DNA of 13,089 nt from Candidatus Moranbacteria bacterium CG_4_8_14_3_um_filter_34_16. Its GTDB lineage: Bacteria; Patescibacteriota; Minisyncoccia; Moranbacterales; UBA2206. The position numbers and the translations under genes were made by a program. The stretch is from assembly GCA_002782345.1 (NCBI GenBank), contig PFHO01000051.1:19945-33033 (forward strand), given 5' to 3'. Under the pieces are notes generated by a model. It worked only from the letters and a program-made list of their open reading frames with translations. It made no database searches and had not been told where the DNA came from. Below, one piece after another: positions 1-6,996 of this stretch; the first letter of the stretch is position 1; each line of letters opens with the position of its first letter.

Positions 1-157
1 TTTTGAAATTTTTTTTCAAAATGGCAGGACTTATATACAAATAATAATTTAAAATATAAATCGGAAAATTTTTGGCGAAAGAGGATGGATTTTTCAAAAA
101 ATATCCGAAACGAACTTTTTTTACGCTTAGATCATAACCTAAAAAATCATTTATTTT

Positions 158-1885
158 ATGTCAGAAATAAAAAAAACAATTTGGAAAATCAAAAAAAAAG
201 AAACTGAATTTTCGGAAGAAATTTTAAAAGATTATAGCTTGGCAGTTTTAAATCTTTTGAAACATCGCGATATTTCTGAAAAGGAGGAAATTGCCAATTT
301 TCTTTATCCCGATTATGAAAGAGATCTAAGCGATAATTCATTTTATTTAGAAGTTGAAAAAGCGACAGAAAGGATTGCTTTGGCAAAAAAAAATCAAGAA
401 AAGATAGCTATTTTTGGTGATTATGATGCGGATGGAGTTTCCGCGTCAGCGGTTTTATACGAAACATTTTCTATTTTAGGAATAAAAAATGTTATTTGTT
501 ATATTCCTGATCGTCAAACGGAAGGATATGGATTGAACAAAAATGCACTTAAATATCTTTCACAAAAGGAAGTTAATCTTATTATTACTGTTGATTGCGG
601 GATAACCGGTTTTCAAGAAACCAAGCAGGCCAAAAAATTAGGAATGGATGTGATTATAACCGATCATCATTATGTTCCTGAAAAATTGCCGGAAGCTTTA
701 ACGGTGATAAATCCTCACATTCCCAATTCCAATTTCTCCTTCAAAGATTTGGCGGGAGTGGGAGTGTCTTTCAAGTTAGCGCAAGCATTAGTGAAAAAAA
801 TTGATCCGTCCAAAGGAGAATCTCTAAAATGGATTTTAGATTTGGTGGCGATCGGCACTATTGCTGATTGCGTTCCTCTTGTTGGAGAAAATAGAGTTTT
901 GGTTAAATATGGATTGATTGTTCTTTCTAAAACTAAACGTTCCGGACTTTTGGAAATGTTTAAAGTGGGAAGAATAGATGTTTCGGAAAACAATATCCCG
1001 AATACTCAAACAGTTTCTTTTCAAATAGCTCCTAGAATCAACGCGGCTGGAAGAATGGATCATGCCAATGTGGCGTATAATTTATTAATAGAAAAAACTG
1101 CAATTTTGGCGCGCGATATGGCATTGGAATTGGAAATTAGAAACCAAGAAAGACAAAAAATAACGGCGGAAATTGCAAGAGAAGTGGAAATTTTAGCCAC
1201 AAACTCTTTCAAAGAGAAAAAATTTATTTTTGCGATGAGCGAACATTGGTCGGTGGGAATTTTGGGTTTAGTCGCTGGAAAGATAATGGAAAAATTTCAA
1301 AAACCTTGCGCTCTTTTTCAAGTTCAGGCGGATCAATTGGTAGGATCTTTCAGAAGTATTCCTCAGGTGAACATTATTCAACTGATTGAAAAGTGTTCTG
1401 ATTTACTGATCAAATTTGGTGGTCATTCTCAAGCGGCGGGAGTCAGTTTGAAAAAGGAAAATGTTGAAAAATTTTATTCCAAAATGAATGAATTGATTGA
1501 AAAAGAAATTTTTGGAAAAGATATTAGACATTTTGTGGAAATAGATTATCAAATACAACCGGAAGAAATTGATTGGAATTTAATGAATGAAATTAAACTA
1601 ATGGAACCTTTTGGAGTAGGTAATAAGGAGCCGATATTTTTAGCGGAAAAAATGATTGTGGTTGATTGCAAAATAGTGGGTAACGGTCAAAAGCATTTAA
1701 AGTTGTCTCTTAGAGGAGAGAATAAAAGCCCGAAAATTTTTGATGCGATTGGATTTTCTTTAGCGGAAAAATTTCCTCATTTGAAAAAAAATGATAAAAT
1801 AGACATAGTTTTCAATTTGGAAGAAGATGAATGGAATGGAAATAAAAAAATGCAGTTGAAACTAATTAATCTCCGAATAATTTAA
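158..1885 (+). CDS. recJ: Single-stranded-DNA-specific exonuclease RecJ
   Basis: RecJ is a cytoplasmic 5'-to-3' exonuclease on single-stranded DNA, used in recombination, mismatch repair and repair of stalled forks. The 575-residue product has the whole DHH/DHHA1 layout. The metal-binding motif GDYDADG is at residues 87-93, the TVDCGIT motif at about 144-150 and the DHH triad at 169-171. LAGVG lies at about 198-202, TIADCVP at 234-240 and NAAGRMDHA at 295-303. The DHHA1 domain carries SVGILG at 365-370 and the glycine-rich GGHSQAAG at 421-428. A C-terminal OB-like domain begins near LMEPFGVGNKEP. Length matches the family. The ATG start has an A/T-rich leader and no evident Shine-Dalgarno sequence. 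The stop codon directly abuts the left end of the inverted-repeat element at 1886. No promoter could be defined with confidence in 1-157. Confidence 0.97.
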   Translation: MSEIKKTIWKIKKKETEFSEEILKDYSLAVLNLLKHRDISEKEEIANFLYPDYERDLSDNSFYLEVEKATERIALAKKNQEKIAIFGDYDADGVSASAVLYETFSILGIKNVICYIPDRQTEGYGLNKNALKYLSQKEVNLIITVDCGITGFQETKQAKKLGMDVIITDHHYVPEKLPEALTVINPHIPNSNFSFKDLAGVGVSFKLAQALVKKIDPSKGESLKWILDLVAIGTIADCVPLVGENRVLVKYGLIVLSKTKRSGLLEMFKVGRIDVSENNIPNTQTVSFQIAPRINAAGRMDHANVAYNLLIEKTAILARDMALELEIRNQERQKITAEIAREVEILATNSFKEKKFIFAMSEHWSVGILGLVAGKIMEKFQKPCALFQVQADQLVGSFRSIPQVNIIQLIEKCSDLLIKFGGHSQAAGVSLKKENVEKFYSKMNELIEKEIFGKDIRHFVEIDYQIQPEEIDWNLMNEIKLMEPFGVGNKEPIFLAEKMIVVDCKIVGNGQKHLKLSLRGENKSPKIFDAIGFSLAEKFPHLKKNDKIDIVFNLEEDEWNGNKKMQLKLINLRII

Positions 1886-2050
1886 TAGACTGGTTGCTTA
1901 ATAACTCGCGACTGTGATTTCCGCTTTTTGATCAAATTCCCCAAAAAATTTTATCGGCTTGGCTAAAACTAAACCGAAAAAATTGTTTGAAAAAATTATG
2001 CCTCAAAATCTGAAAATTTCGTTATGCGATTTTATTAAACAACTGGCCTA
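1886..2050. repeat. TIR-bounded element, copy 1 (165 bp, degenerate right end)
   Basis: The left end TAGACTGGTTGCTTAATAA (1886-1904) and the right end TTATTAAACAACTGGCCTA (2032-2050) are imperfect inverted repeats. Pairing them leaves two mismatches and two G-T wobbles over 19 positions. The left end differs by one base from the ends of the copies at 8811 and 12504. The roughly 127-bp core has no open reading frame of note and no similarity by eye to the other cores. The ends begin and finish with TA, as expected of a TA target duplication, but this is inferred. The element fills almost all of the recJ-RNase H gap: it starts on the base after the recJ stop and ends 18 bases before the RNase H start. 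Its right end is the most diverged, suggesting the oldest copy. Confidence 0.7.
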
Positions 2051-2068
2051 ATCTAAATTTGCAAATCT

Positions 2069-2500
2069 ATGACGGATAAAATTAAAATGTTTACTGATGG
2101 TGGATCGCGAGGCAATCCCGGACCATCGGCAATTGGCGTTTGGATAGAAACATTAGACAAAAAATATTCTGATTACATTGGAGAAACAACCAATAATGTC
2201 GCTGAATACGCCGCTTTAATATACGGACTAAAAAAAATAAAACAGCTTTTAGGCAAAGATAAAACGCGACAAGCGGAAATTGAATGCTATTTGGATTCGG
2301 AATTGGTGGTGAAACAACTTAACCATAAATATAAACTCAAGGAAGCGCACATTCAGAAGAATTTTATCGAAATCTGGAATTTGATATTAGATTTTAAAAA
2401 TGTTATATTTTCTCATATACTGCGAGAAAAAAATGTTGTGGCTGACGCTTTGGTCAATGAAGCTTTGGATGGAAGAGAAAAACAAAAAAGTTTTTTGTGA
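2069..2500 (+). CDS. rnhA: Ribonuclease HI
   Basis: RNase HI cleaves the RNA strand of RNA-DNA hybrids, removing replication primers and R-loops in the cytoplasm. The product is 143 residues, a normal length for the bacterial single-domain enzyme. The catalytic carboxylates are visible in order: D10 in FTDGGSRGNPG, E46 in NNVAEYAAL, D76 in CYLDSELV and D126 in REKNVVADALVN. The glycine-rich first strand and the asparagines around E46 also match. The ATG start has no Shine-Dalgarno sequence and lies 18 bases past the end of repeat copy 1, so any leader or readthrough from recJ crosses that element. The gene shares a nucleic-acid maintenance theme with recJ, though the element may separate their expression. 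Confidence 0.95.
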   Translation: MTDKIKMFTDGGSRGNPGPSAIGVWIETLDKKYSDYIGETTNNVAEYAALIYGLKKIKQLLGKDKTRQAEIECYLDSELVVKQLNHKYKLKEAHIQKNFIEIWNLILDFKNVIFSHILREKNVVADALVNEALDGREKQKSFL

Positions 2501-2609
2501 TTTTAGGTTGTAATTATTTTATAAAAATTAAATAGTGAAGAGTGTTTGAAAAAAGCGGAAAAATTTTTTCTTTTAACTTTGAAAATGTTTTATTCATTCC
2601 AGCGATTAT

Positions 2610-2638
2610 TTGACAATTTTGGGCATAATTCAATTTTA
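2610..2638 (+). promoter_or_regulatory. Possible promoter for the exporter operon
   Basis: A perfect -35 hexamer TTGACA lies at 2610-2615. At 17-bp spacing the -10 position reads ATTTTA (2633-2638), a weak match. The site is about 30-60 bases upstream of the adaptor gene, in the only sizeable gap before the operon. The strong -35 and the position support it; the poor -10 lowers confidence. Confidence 0.35.
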
Positions 2639-2669
2639 GATTTTTTTTAAATTATATTTTTATAGTGCT

Positions 2670-3056
2670 ATGAAAAAAAACAAATTTTTTTGGGTTTTAT
2701 TTATCATCGTTTTGATTTTAGGAGGATATTTTTATTTTCAATCCAGAAAAAAAGAGGTTGCTTATATGACAGTAGAGGTCAAAAAAGAAAATTTAGCCAA
2801 AACAGTTTCTGCCACAGGCAGTATTCAATCAAGAAACAAAGCGGAAGTCTCCTTCAAATTATCCGGAAAAATCAAAAAAATTTTTTTTGAAGTGGGGGAC
2901 AAAGTGAAAGAAGACGAAGTTGTGGCGGTTTTGGACAGAGAAGAATTGAATTATGAAGTTAATCAAGCGCGCGCCGATTTGGAAGCGCAAAAAAAGAGTT
3001 TGGCTTTAATGAAGAGAAAAAAAGACAATTATACTCACGAGCAGTTGGACATTTAA
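2670..3056 (+). CDS. Membrane-fusion (MacA/HlyD-like) adaptor, N-terminal part of a broken gene
   Basis: This is the first part of a periplasmic-adaptor-type protein of the MacA/HlyD class, which couples an ABC exporter to extracytoplasmic partners. The 128 residues hold an N-terminal membrane anchor (about 5-23), a short linker, and a biotinyl-lipoyl-like half with the signature GKIKKIFFEVGDKVKEDEVVA. A helix opening the coiled-coil hairpin follows (RADLEAQKKSLALMK). The frame ends at TAA 3054-3056. The same frame then continues with adaptor-like sequence (REVVKKSEANLS, then ILRAPIAGTIIKK) up to about 3158, so the TAA reads as a nonsense mutation within one gene, for example CAA to TAA. The remainder is in another frame and is listed separately. 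The whole reconstructed gene would be about 332 residues, on the short side for the family. Confidence 0.8.
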   Translation: MKKNKFFWVLFIIVLILGGYFYFQSRKKEVAYMTVEVKKENLAKTVSATGSIQSRNKAEVSFKLSGKIKKIFFEVGDKVKEDEVVAVLDREELNYEVNQARADLEAQKKSLALMKRKKDNYTHEQLDI

Positions 3057-3205
3057 AGAGAAGTAGTGAAGAAAAGCGAAGCGAATTTGTCAATAAGTTT
3101 GAAAAAAATAGATGAAACAATTTTGCGCGCTCCGATTGCGGGAACAATTATAAAAAAAATGTTAACAATTCGGGAGAAAATGTCATTGCCAATGAAGCAA
3201 TTTTT

Positions 3206-3667
3206 TTGATTGCTGACGATAAAGAACTCTTGATTGAAGCCAATGTTCCCGAATCGGATATTGTTGATTTGTCCGTAGGTCAAAAAGCGACAGTTTCTTT
3301 GGACGCTTTTTCATCAGAAGAAAAATTGGAAGCGGAGTTGATTGAGATTGAACCGGCTTCCACTACAATTCAAGATGTTATTTACTATAAAATAAAATTA
3401 AAATTATCCGTCAAGGATGATCGTCTTAAAATAGGAATGAGCGTGGACGCGGATATATCTGTTCAAGAGAAAAAGGATGTAATTTCGGTTCCTTTGCGTT
3501 CGGTTGCGGGAGAGGGAGCCGATAAATATGTGGAAGTTTTGAAAGAAGGGAATCAAGCTGAGAGAATAAAAGTAAAAACCGGGTTATCTGGAGATGAAGG
3601 AAAAATAGAAATAACTGAAGGACTTTTGGGAGGAGAAAAAATAATTATTTCCTCTAAAGAAGAATAA
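3206..3667 (+). CDS. Membrane-fusion (MacA/HlyD-like) adaptor, C-terminal part of a broken gene
   Basis: This continues the adaptor begun at 2670. The frame is really open from about 3160, where it reads VNNSGENVIANEAIF. The listed TTG start is only the first start-like codon and is probably not used. It covers the end of the lipoyl domain, the beta-barrel (LIEANVPESDIVDLSVGQKATVSLDAF) and a membrane-proximal domain (VISVPLRSVAG, ending with EGLLGGEKIIIS). To join the parts, the reading frame must shift by -1 in the run of eight A at 3152-3159; adding one A restores the protein exactly. In the upstream frame that run is A-AAA-AAA, a slippery heptamer, so slippage is conceivable, but the nonsense codon at 3054 would still block translation. 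The gene is probably inactive unless one or both lesions are assembly errors. The ATPase gene follows after about 50 bases. Confidence 0.8.
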   Translation: MIADDKELLIEANVPESDIVDLSVGQKATVSLDAFSSEEKLEAELIEIEPASTTIQDVIYYKIKLKLSVKDDRLKIGMSVDADISVQEKKDVISVPLRSVAGEGADKYVEVLKEGNQAERIKVKTGLSGDEGKIEITEGLLGGEKIIISSKEE

Positions 3668-3716
3668 TTTTCGGGAGTGGCAATATAGCGAATTAAATTT
3701 ATCTTTTTCCAAAAAT

Positions 3717-4445
3717 ATGACCGATTTTATCATTAAAATTGAAAATCTTGGAAAAACTTATGATAACGAAGGAACTCAAACAAAAGCTTTGGAAAATGTT
3801 TCTTTTGAGTTGAAAGAAGGGGAATTTCTTTCCATTATGGGACCAAGCGGATCGGGCAAATCCACTTTGATGCAAATTTTGGGAATGCTGGATCGTCCGA
3901 CTGAGGGAAGATATTTTTTTGATGGGCGAGACACTTTTAAATTTGAAGACGATGAATTGGCTGAAATCAGGAATAAAAAAATCGGATTTGTCTTTCAATC
4001 ATTTAATCTTTTGCCTCGCACATCGGTTTTTGAAAATGTGGAATTGCCACTTCTTTATGATCGCAAATCAGATGGAAAAAACAGAGAAAAAGTTATTCGG
4101 GCGCTTAAAAATGTTGATATGGAGCATCGTGAAAAATATCTTTCCAATCAATTATCCGGCGGAGAAAAACAACGCGTAGCAATTGCGCGTGCGTTAGTTA
4201 ATAATCCTAATGTGGTTTTTGCCGATGAACCGACTGGAAATTTGGATTCAAAAGCGGGACTTCAAGTAATGAAAATTTTGCAAAAACTTAACGATGAGGG
4301 AAAGACAATTATTTTAGTCACTCATGAAACTTATACCGCCGAGCACGCCAAAAGAATAATTTATATGAAAGATGGACGAATTATTGCTGATGATAAAATT
4401 AAAAATAGAAGAATTGCGGATGGGACGGAAAAAATTTTGAAATAA
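3717..4445 (+). CDS. MacB/LolD-type ABC transporter ATP-binding protein
   Basis: This is the cytoplasmic nucleotide-binding subunit that powers the FtsX/MacB-type permeases encoded downstream. The 242-residue product has the complete ATPase set: Walker A GPSGSGKST (42-50), Q-loop glutamine 94 in FQSFNLL, signature LSGGE (146-150), Walker B VVFAD with catalytic E171, the D-loop following GNLDS, and switch histidine H203. The spacing and the TKALENVSFEL opening fit the MacB/LolD/FtsE class, in which ATPase and permease are often separate genes. The ATG start has no clear Shine-Dalgarno sequence. It is intact, unlike its upstream adaptor and one of the two permeases. The substrate cannot be read from the sequence. 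Confidence 0.94.
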   Translation: MTDFIIKIENLGKTYDNEGTQTKALENVSFELKEGEFLSIMGPSGSGKSTLMQILGMLDRPTEGRYFFDGRDTFKFEDDELAEIRNKKIGFVFQSFNLLPRTSVFENVELPLLYDRKSDGKNREKVIRALKNVDMEHREKYLSNQLSGGEKQRVAIARALVNNPNVVFADEPTGNLDSKAGLQVMKILQKLNDEGKTIILVTHETYTAEHAKRIIYMKDGRIIADDKIKNRRIADGTEKILK

Positions 4446-4469
4446 ATAATAATTTTTAAAAACAAAAAA

Positions 4470-5546
4470 ATGAACAAACAACTCATAACTAAAATTATTA
4501 TCGGAATAATTTTGCTTATCACCGTTGTAGTAGCGGGATCAATTTGGTTCAAAAATATCAAAAAAATTCCAGTTCAGCACTATCAAGCTCAAGATATCAA
4601 AGCTAAGATACTGGGCAATTATCTAGGAAGCGACTGTAAAGGCAATTATGTTTGGGGCGGAGCGATGAATCTGGCTTGGAATGATTTGAATGATAATATT
4701 TTGCATAAAAAATTAAAACTGAATACTAATGATAAAATCGCTTTGGGAATGGTGGAAAAATTAAACAATTCAACTTTTACGAAAAATGATTTAGATGATA
4801 AAAGCTATTACATAAAAAGTGGTTACGGACAAGAAACGGTCAATTTTATCAATAAAGAATCCAAGCAGAAATTTCCTAGCAAGAGTTTTGGTGATTTAAA
4901 AATGAACTTAGAACCAACTGATATTATTTCTTACGCTTATTTTTTGAAAGAAGTGGAATATAAAACGGTATTTGAGAAAAAAGACATTTCCTTTAACGGT
5001 CAAAAAGTAAAAGGGTTTTATGCCCAAAAAAAAGACCAAAGAAATAATGTAAAAATAATCAAATATGAAAGTGATGATAAATTTATTGTTAGTTTAGAGC
5101 TTAAGGATGAAAGTGATCAACTAATTTTGGCAAAGGGTTATGATATGTCCAGTCCGCAAAATGTTATTGATGAAATCAACCAGAATAATAGTAAAGGTCA
5201 TCTTGAGACTATTGGAGGATCTGATCGTTTTGAAGCTCCCAATTTGCATATTGATCACCATAGAGATTATGTGGAATTAATTTACAAATTTTTAGCCAAT
5301 AAAGGATTTGAAAAATATTTTATTGCTCAAATGTTTGAAAATATTAAATTCAATATGGATGAAAAGGGAGCGAGAGTTGAAAATGAGGCTGCAATAGTGG
5401 TAATGCCGTCCGCCATGCTGAGAGAACCTGAAAAATCAAAGAATTTAATTTTAGACAAACCATATTGGGTGGTTATGCAAAGAGCGAATTCACAAAATCC
5501 CTATTTTATTTTAGGGGTGAACAATACGGAACTGATGGAAAAATAA
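4470..5546 (+). CDS. Membrane-anchored serpin-like protein (putative)
   Basis: A hydrophobic segment at residues 6-27 acts as an uncleaved anchor or signal peptide, placing the remaining 330 residues outside the cytoplasm. The C-terminal third resembles a serpin. FNMDEKGARVENEAAIVVM (294-312) lines up with the strand and hinge before the reactive loop (DEKGTEAAGAM in alpha-1-antitrypsin). LILDKPYWVVM (326-336) nearly matches the serpin signature, with Y and W where F and an aliphatic residue are usual. NPYFILGVNN (343-352) matches the closing strand. QETVNFINKESKQKF, SYAYFLKEVEYKTVFEKKD and the segment at 252-281 also fit the serpin order. The hinge has bulky residues (R, V, E, N) and the loop is about six residues longer than in alpha-1-antitrypsin, so inhibitory action is uncertain. 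It lies 24 bases after the ATPase gene, inside the exporter operon. The family call rests on remembered motifs, not a search. Confidence 0.55.
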   Translation: MNKQLITKIIIGIILLITVVVAGSIWFKNIKKIPVQHYQAQDIKAKILGNYLGSDCKGNYVWGGAMNLAWNDLNDNILHKKLKLNTNDKIALGMVEKLNNSTFTKNDLDDKSYYIKSGYGQETVNFINKESKQKFPSKSFGDLKMNLEPTDIISYAYFLKEVEYKTVFEKKDISFNGQKVKGFYAQKKDQRNNVKIIKYESDDKFIVSLELKDESDQLILAKGYDMSSPQNVIDEINQNNSKGHLETIGGSDRFEAPNLHIDHHRDYVELIYKFLANKGFEKYFIAQMFENIKFNMDEKGARVENEAAIVVMPSAMLREPEKSKNLILDKPYWVVMQRANSQNPYFILGVNNTELMEK

Positions 5547-5562
5547 AATTTTAAAAATAAAC

Positions 5563-5587
5563 TACCTCGTAGCAAGCGGAAGAGGTA
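5563..5587. repeat. Small hairpin in the gap before the first permease
   Basis: TACCTC (5563-5568) and GAGGTA (5582-5587) form a perfect 6-bp stem around a 13-base loop. It lies in the 140-base gap between the serpin-like gene and the frameshifted permease, the longest gap inside the operon. No T-run follows, so it is not an intrinsic terminator. It could be an RNA-processing or attenuation structure, or the remnant of a dispersed repeat; nothing decides between these. Confidence 0.3.
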
Positions 5588-5686
5588 TTAACGGAAGCTA
5601 ATTTTTCTTAGTAGATTGCGAGATTTTTATTAATTCCTCCCAAAGCAAATCTTCGGAGAAAATTTAACTCATTTTAATAATAAAAA

Positions 5687-6427
5687 ATGCACATAATTTC
5701 CGCCATAAAAATTTCTTACAAAAACCTGATGGCGGCCAAGTTCCGCTCTTTTTTGACAATACTGGGCATTATTATCGGTGTGGCTTCGCTCATAATAATT
5801 ATGGCGATTGGTCAATCGGCGCAAGCTTTGATTTTGGATCAAGTTACGGGAATTGGATCTGATCTCATTGGTGTTTTGCCGGGAGCCTCCGATGAAAAAG
5901 GTCCGCCGGCGACAGCATTGGGAATTTCCATTACTTCTTTGAAATATGAAGATTTAAATGCGTTAAGAGACAAAAAAAATGTTCCAGAAGTTTTGTCCGG
6001 AGCGGGATATGTGTTGGGAACAAATGCAGTTTCATATAAAGGGAATAATTTGAATGCTTCTTTTGAAGGAACTACCGCCAGTTATTTGGAAGTTGAAAAC
6101 GCCGAATTAAGTTCAGGAAGATTTTTTAGCAAAGATGAAGAGTCAGATATGTCGCGAGTAGCGGTATTGGGATCAAAAATTGTCAAGGATATTTTTTTAG
6201 AAGAAGATCCTTTGGGGAAAGTTATCAAATTAAAAGATCAAAATTTTGTGGTTATTGGAATTTTCAAAGAGAGAGGTTCTACCGGTTTTGGAGTTACCAG
6301 TCAAGACGAGGCTGTTTTTGTTCCGATTAAAACCGCTCAAAAATTGCTTTTGGGAATTGATCATCTGGGGTTTATCGTCTTAAAGCCAAAGATACTCAAC
6401 TTATTCCTCAGGCTAAAACAAGTATAA
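5687..6427 (+). CDS. MacB/FtsX-type permease 1, N-terminal part of a frameshifted gene
   Basis: This is the first 246 residues of a MacB-type exporter permease. It has an N-terminal cytoplasmic helix (SAIKISYKNLMAAKFRS), the first transmembrane segment (about 21-43, ending LIIIMAIG) and most of the extracytoplasmic MacB core domain (SGRFFSKDEESD, RVAVLGSKIVKDIF, VVIGIFKERGSTGFG). The true sequence is followed to GIDHLGF; the last dozen or so residues are out of frame. At about 6367-6376 the frame must shift by -1 to continue as RLKAKDTQLIPQAK, the expected family sequence, and the next part then runs to 6933. One missing base near GGGGTTT explains it. The start is ATG after an A-rich leader. 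Confidence 0.88.
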   Translation: MHIISAIKISYKNLMAAKFRSFLTILGIIIGVASLIIIMAIGQSAQALILDQVTGIGSDLIGVLPGASDEKGPPATALGISITSLKYEDLNALRDKKNVPEVLSGAGYVLGTNAVSYKGNNLNASFEGTTASYLEVENAELSSGRFFSKDEESDMSRVAVLGSKIVKDIFLEEDPLGKVIKLKDQNFVVIGIFKERGSTGFGVTSQDEAVFVPIKTAQKLLLGIDHLGFIVLKPKILNLFLRLKQV

Positions 6428-6429
6428 AG

Positions 6430-6933
6430 ATGACACTCAGAGAAAGACACGATATTGATGATTCGGCTAATGATGATTTTTCTGTGCGGGATTTGGCGTC
6501 AGCTGTTGAAATTATCACTCAAATAACTGATGTACTAAGATATTTTCTTTTGGCAATTGGGGGAATTTCCTTGATTGTCGGCGGGGTGGGAATTATGAAT
6601 ATTATGCTTTTGTCGGTCAGTCAGAGAATTCGCGAAGTTGGATTGCGAAAAGCGGTGGGAGCTAAAAAATCCGATGTGGAAATCCAGTTTTTGGTTGAAT
6701 CGGTTTTTATTTCATTTTTAGGCGGAGTAGGGGGAGTTATCATTGGTATTTTGATTTCTTTTGTTGTGGCAGTGATTATTCAAAGTCTTCAATATACTTG
6801 GCCATTTATCATTTCTTGGCAATCGGTGATAGTGGCAACTTTGGTGAGTATTATTATTGGAATTGCTTTTGGTATTTATCCAGCGAGAAAAGCTTCTAAA
6901 ATAAGTCCAATGGAAGCTTTACGATATGAATGA
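6430..6933 (+). CDS. MacB/FtsX-type permease 1, C-terminal part of a frameshifted gene
   Basis: These 167 residues complete the permease begun at 5687. The ATG at 6430 is an internal methionine (KMTLRERHDIDD), and the frame is open back to about 6361. It contains the end of the core domain and the FtsX transmembrane domain: three hydrophobic segments at about 36-60, 83-112 and 129-152, the hallmark GGVGIMNIMLLSVSQRIREVGLRKAVGA, and the closing YPARKASKISPMEALRYE. With one base restored the full protein is about 415 residues, matching permease 2 (417). As written the permease is split at a point that separates the first transmembrane segment from the other three, so function is doubtful unless the lesion is an assembly error or is bypassed. 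Confidence 0.88.
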   Translation: MTLRERHDIDDSANDDFSVRDLASAVEIITQITDVLRYFLLAIGGISLIVGGVGIMNIMLLSVSQRIREVGLRKAVGAKKSDVEIQFLVESVFISFLGGVGGVIIGILISFVVAVIIQSLQYTWPFIISWQSVIVATLVSIIIGIAFGIYPARKASKISPMEALRYE

Positions 6934-6996
6934 GATAAAAAAAGAGAAAGGGGTTCAGATTAATTTTTTCAAGAAAAAAACATAAGTCCTAAAAAA

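Noticed and set aside
1..21. A/T inverted repeat TTTTGAAA with TTTCAAAA
   Set aside because: All A/T apart from one pair and with no following T-run, so not convincing as a terminator in an A/T-rich genome.
3..44. Short open frame ending MAGLIYK at the window start, possibly the end of an upstream gene
   Set aside because: Two frames are open at this edge and no family sequence can be recognised in 14 codons.
2548..2570. GAAAAAA with TTTTTTC as a terminator after RNase H
   Set aside because: The stem is seven pairs, nearly all A-T, and such palindromes are expected by chance here.
3054..3056. Recoded stop codon as an explanation of the adaptor nonsense codon
   Set aside because: The codon is TAA, and TAA as well as TGA ends other genes here at natural family lengths, so no recoding is supported.
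3919..4179. An 86-residue plus-strand open frame inside the ATPase gene
   Set aside because: It is an out-of-frame shadow of an ATPase with complete motifs and no domain of its own.
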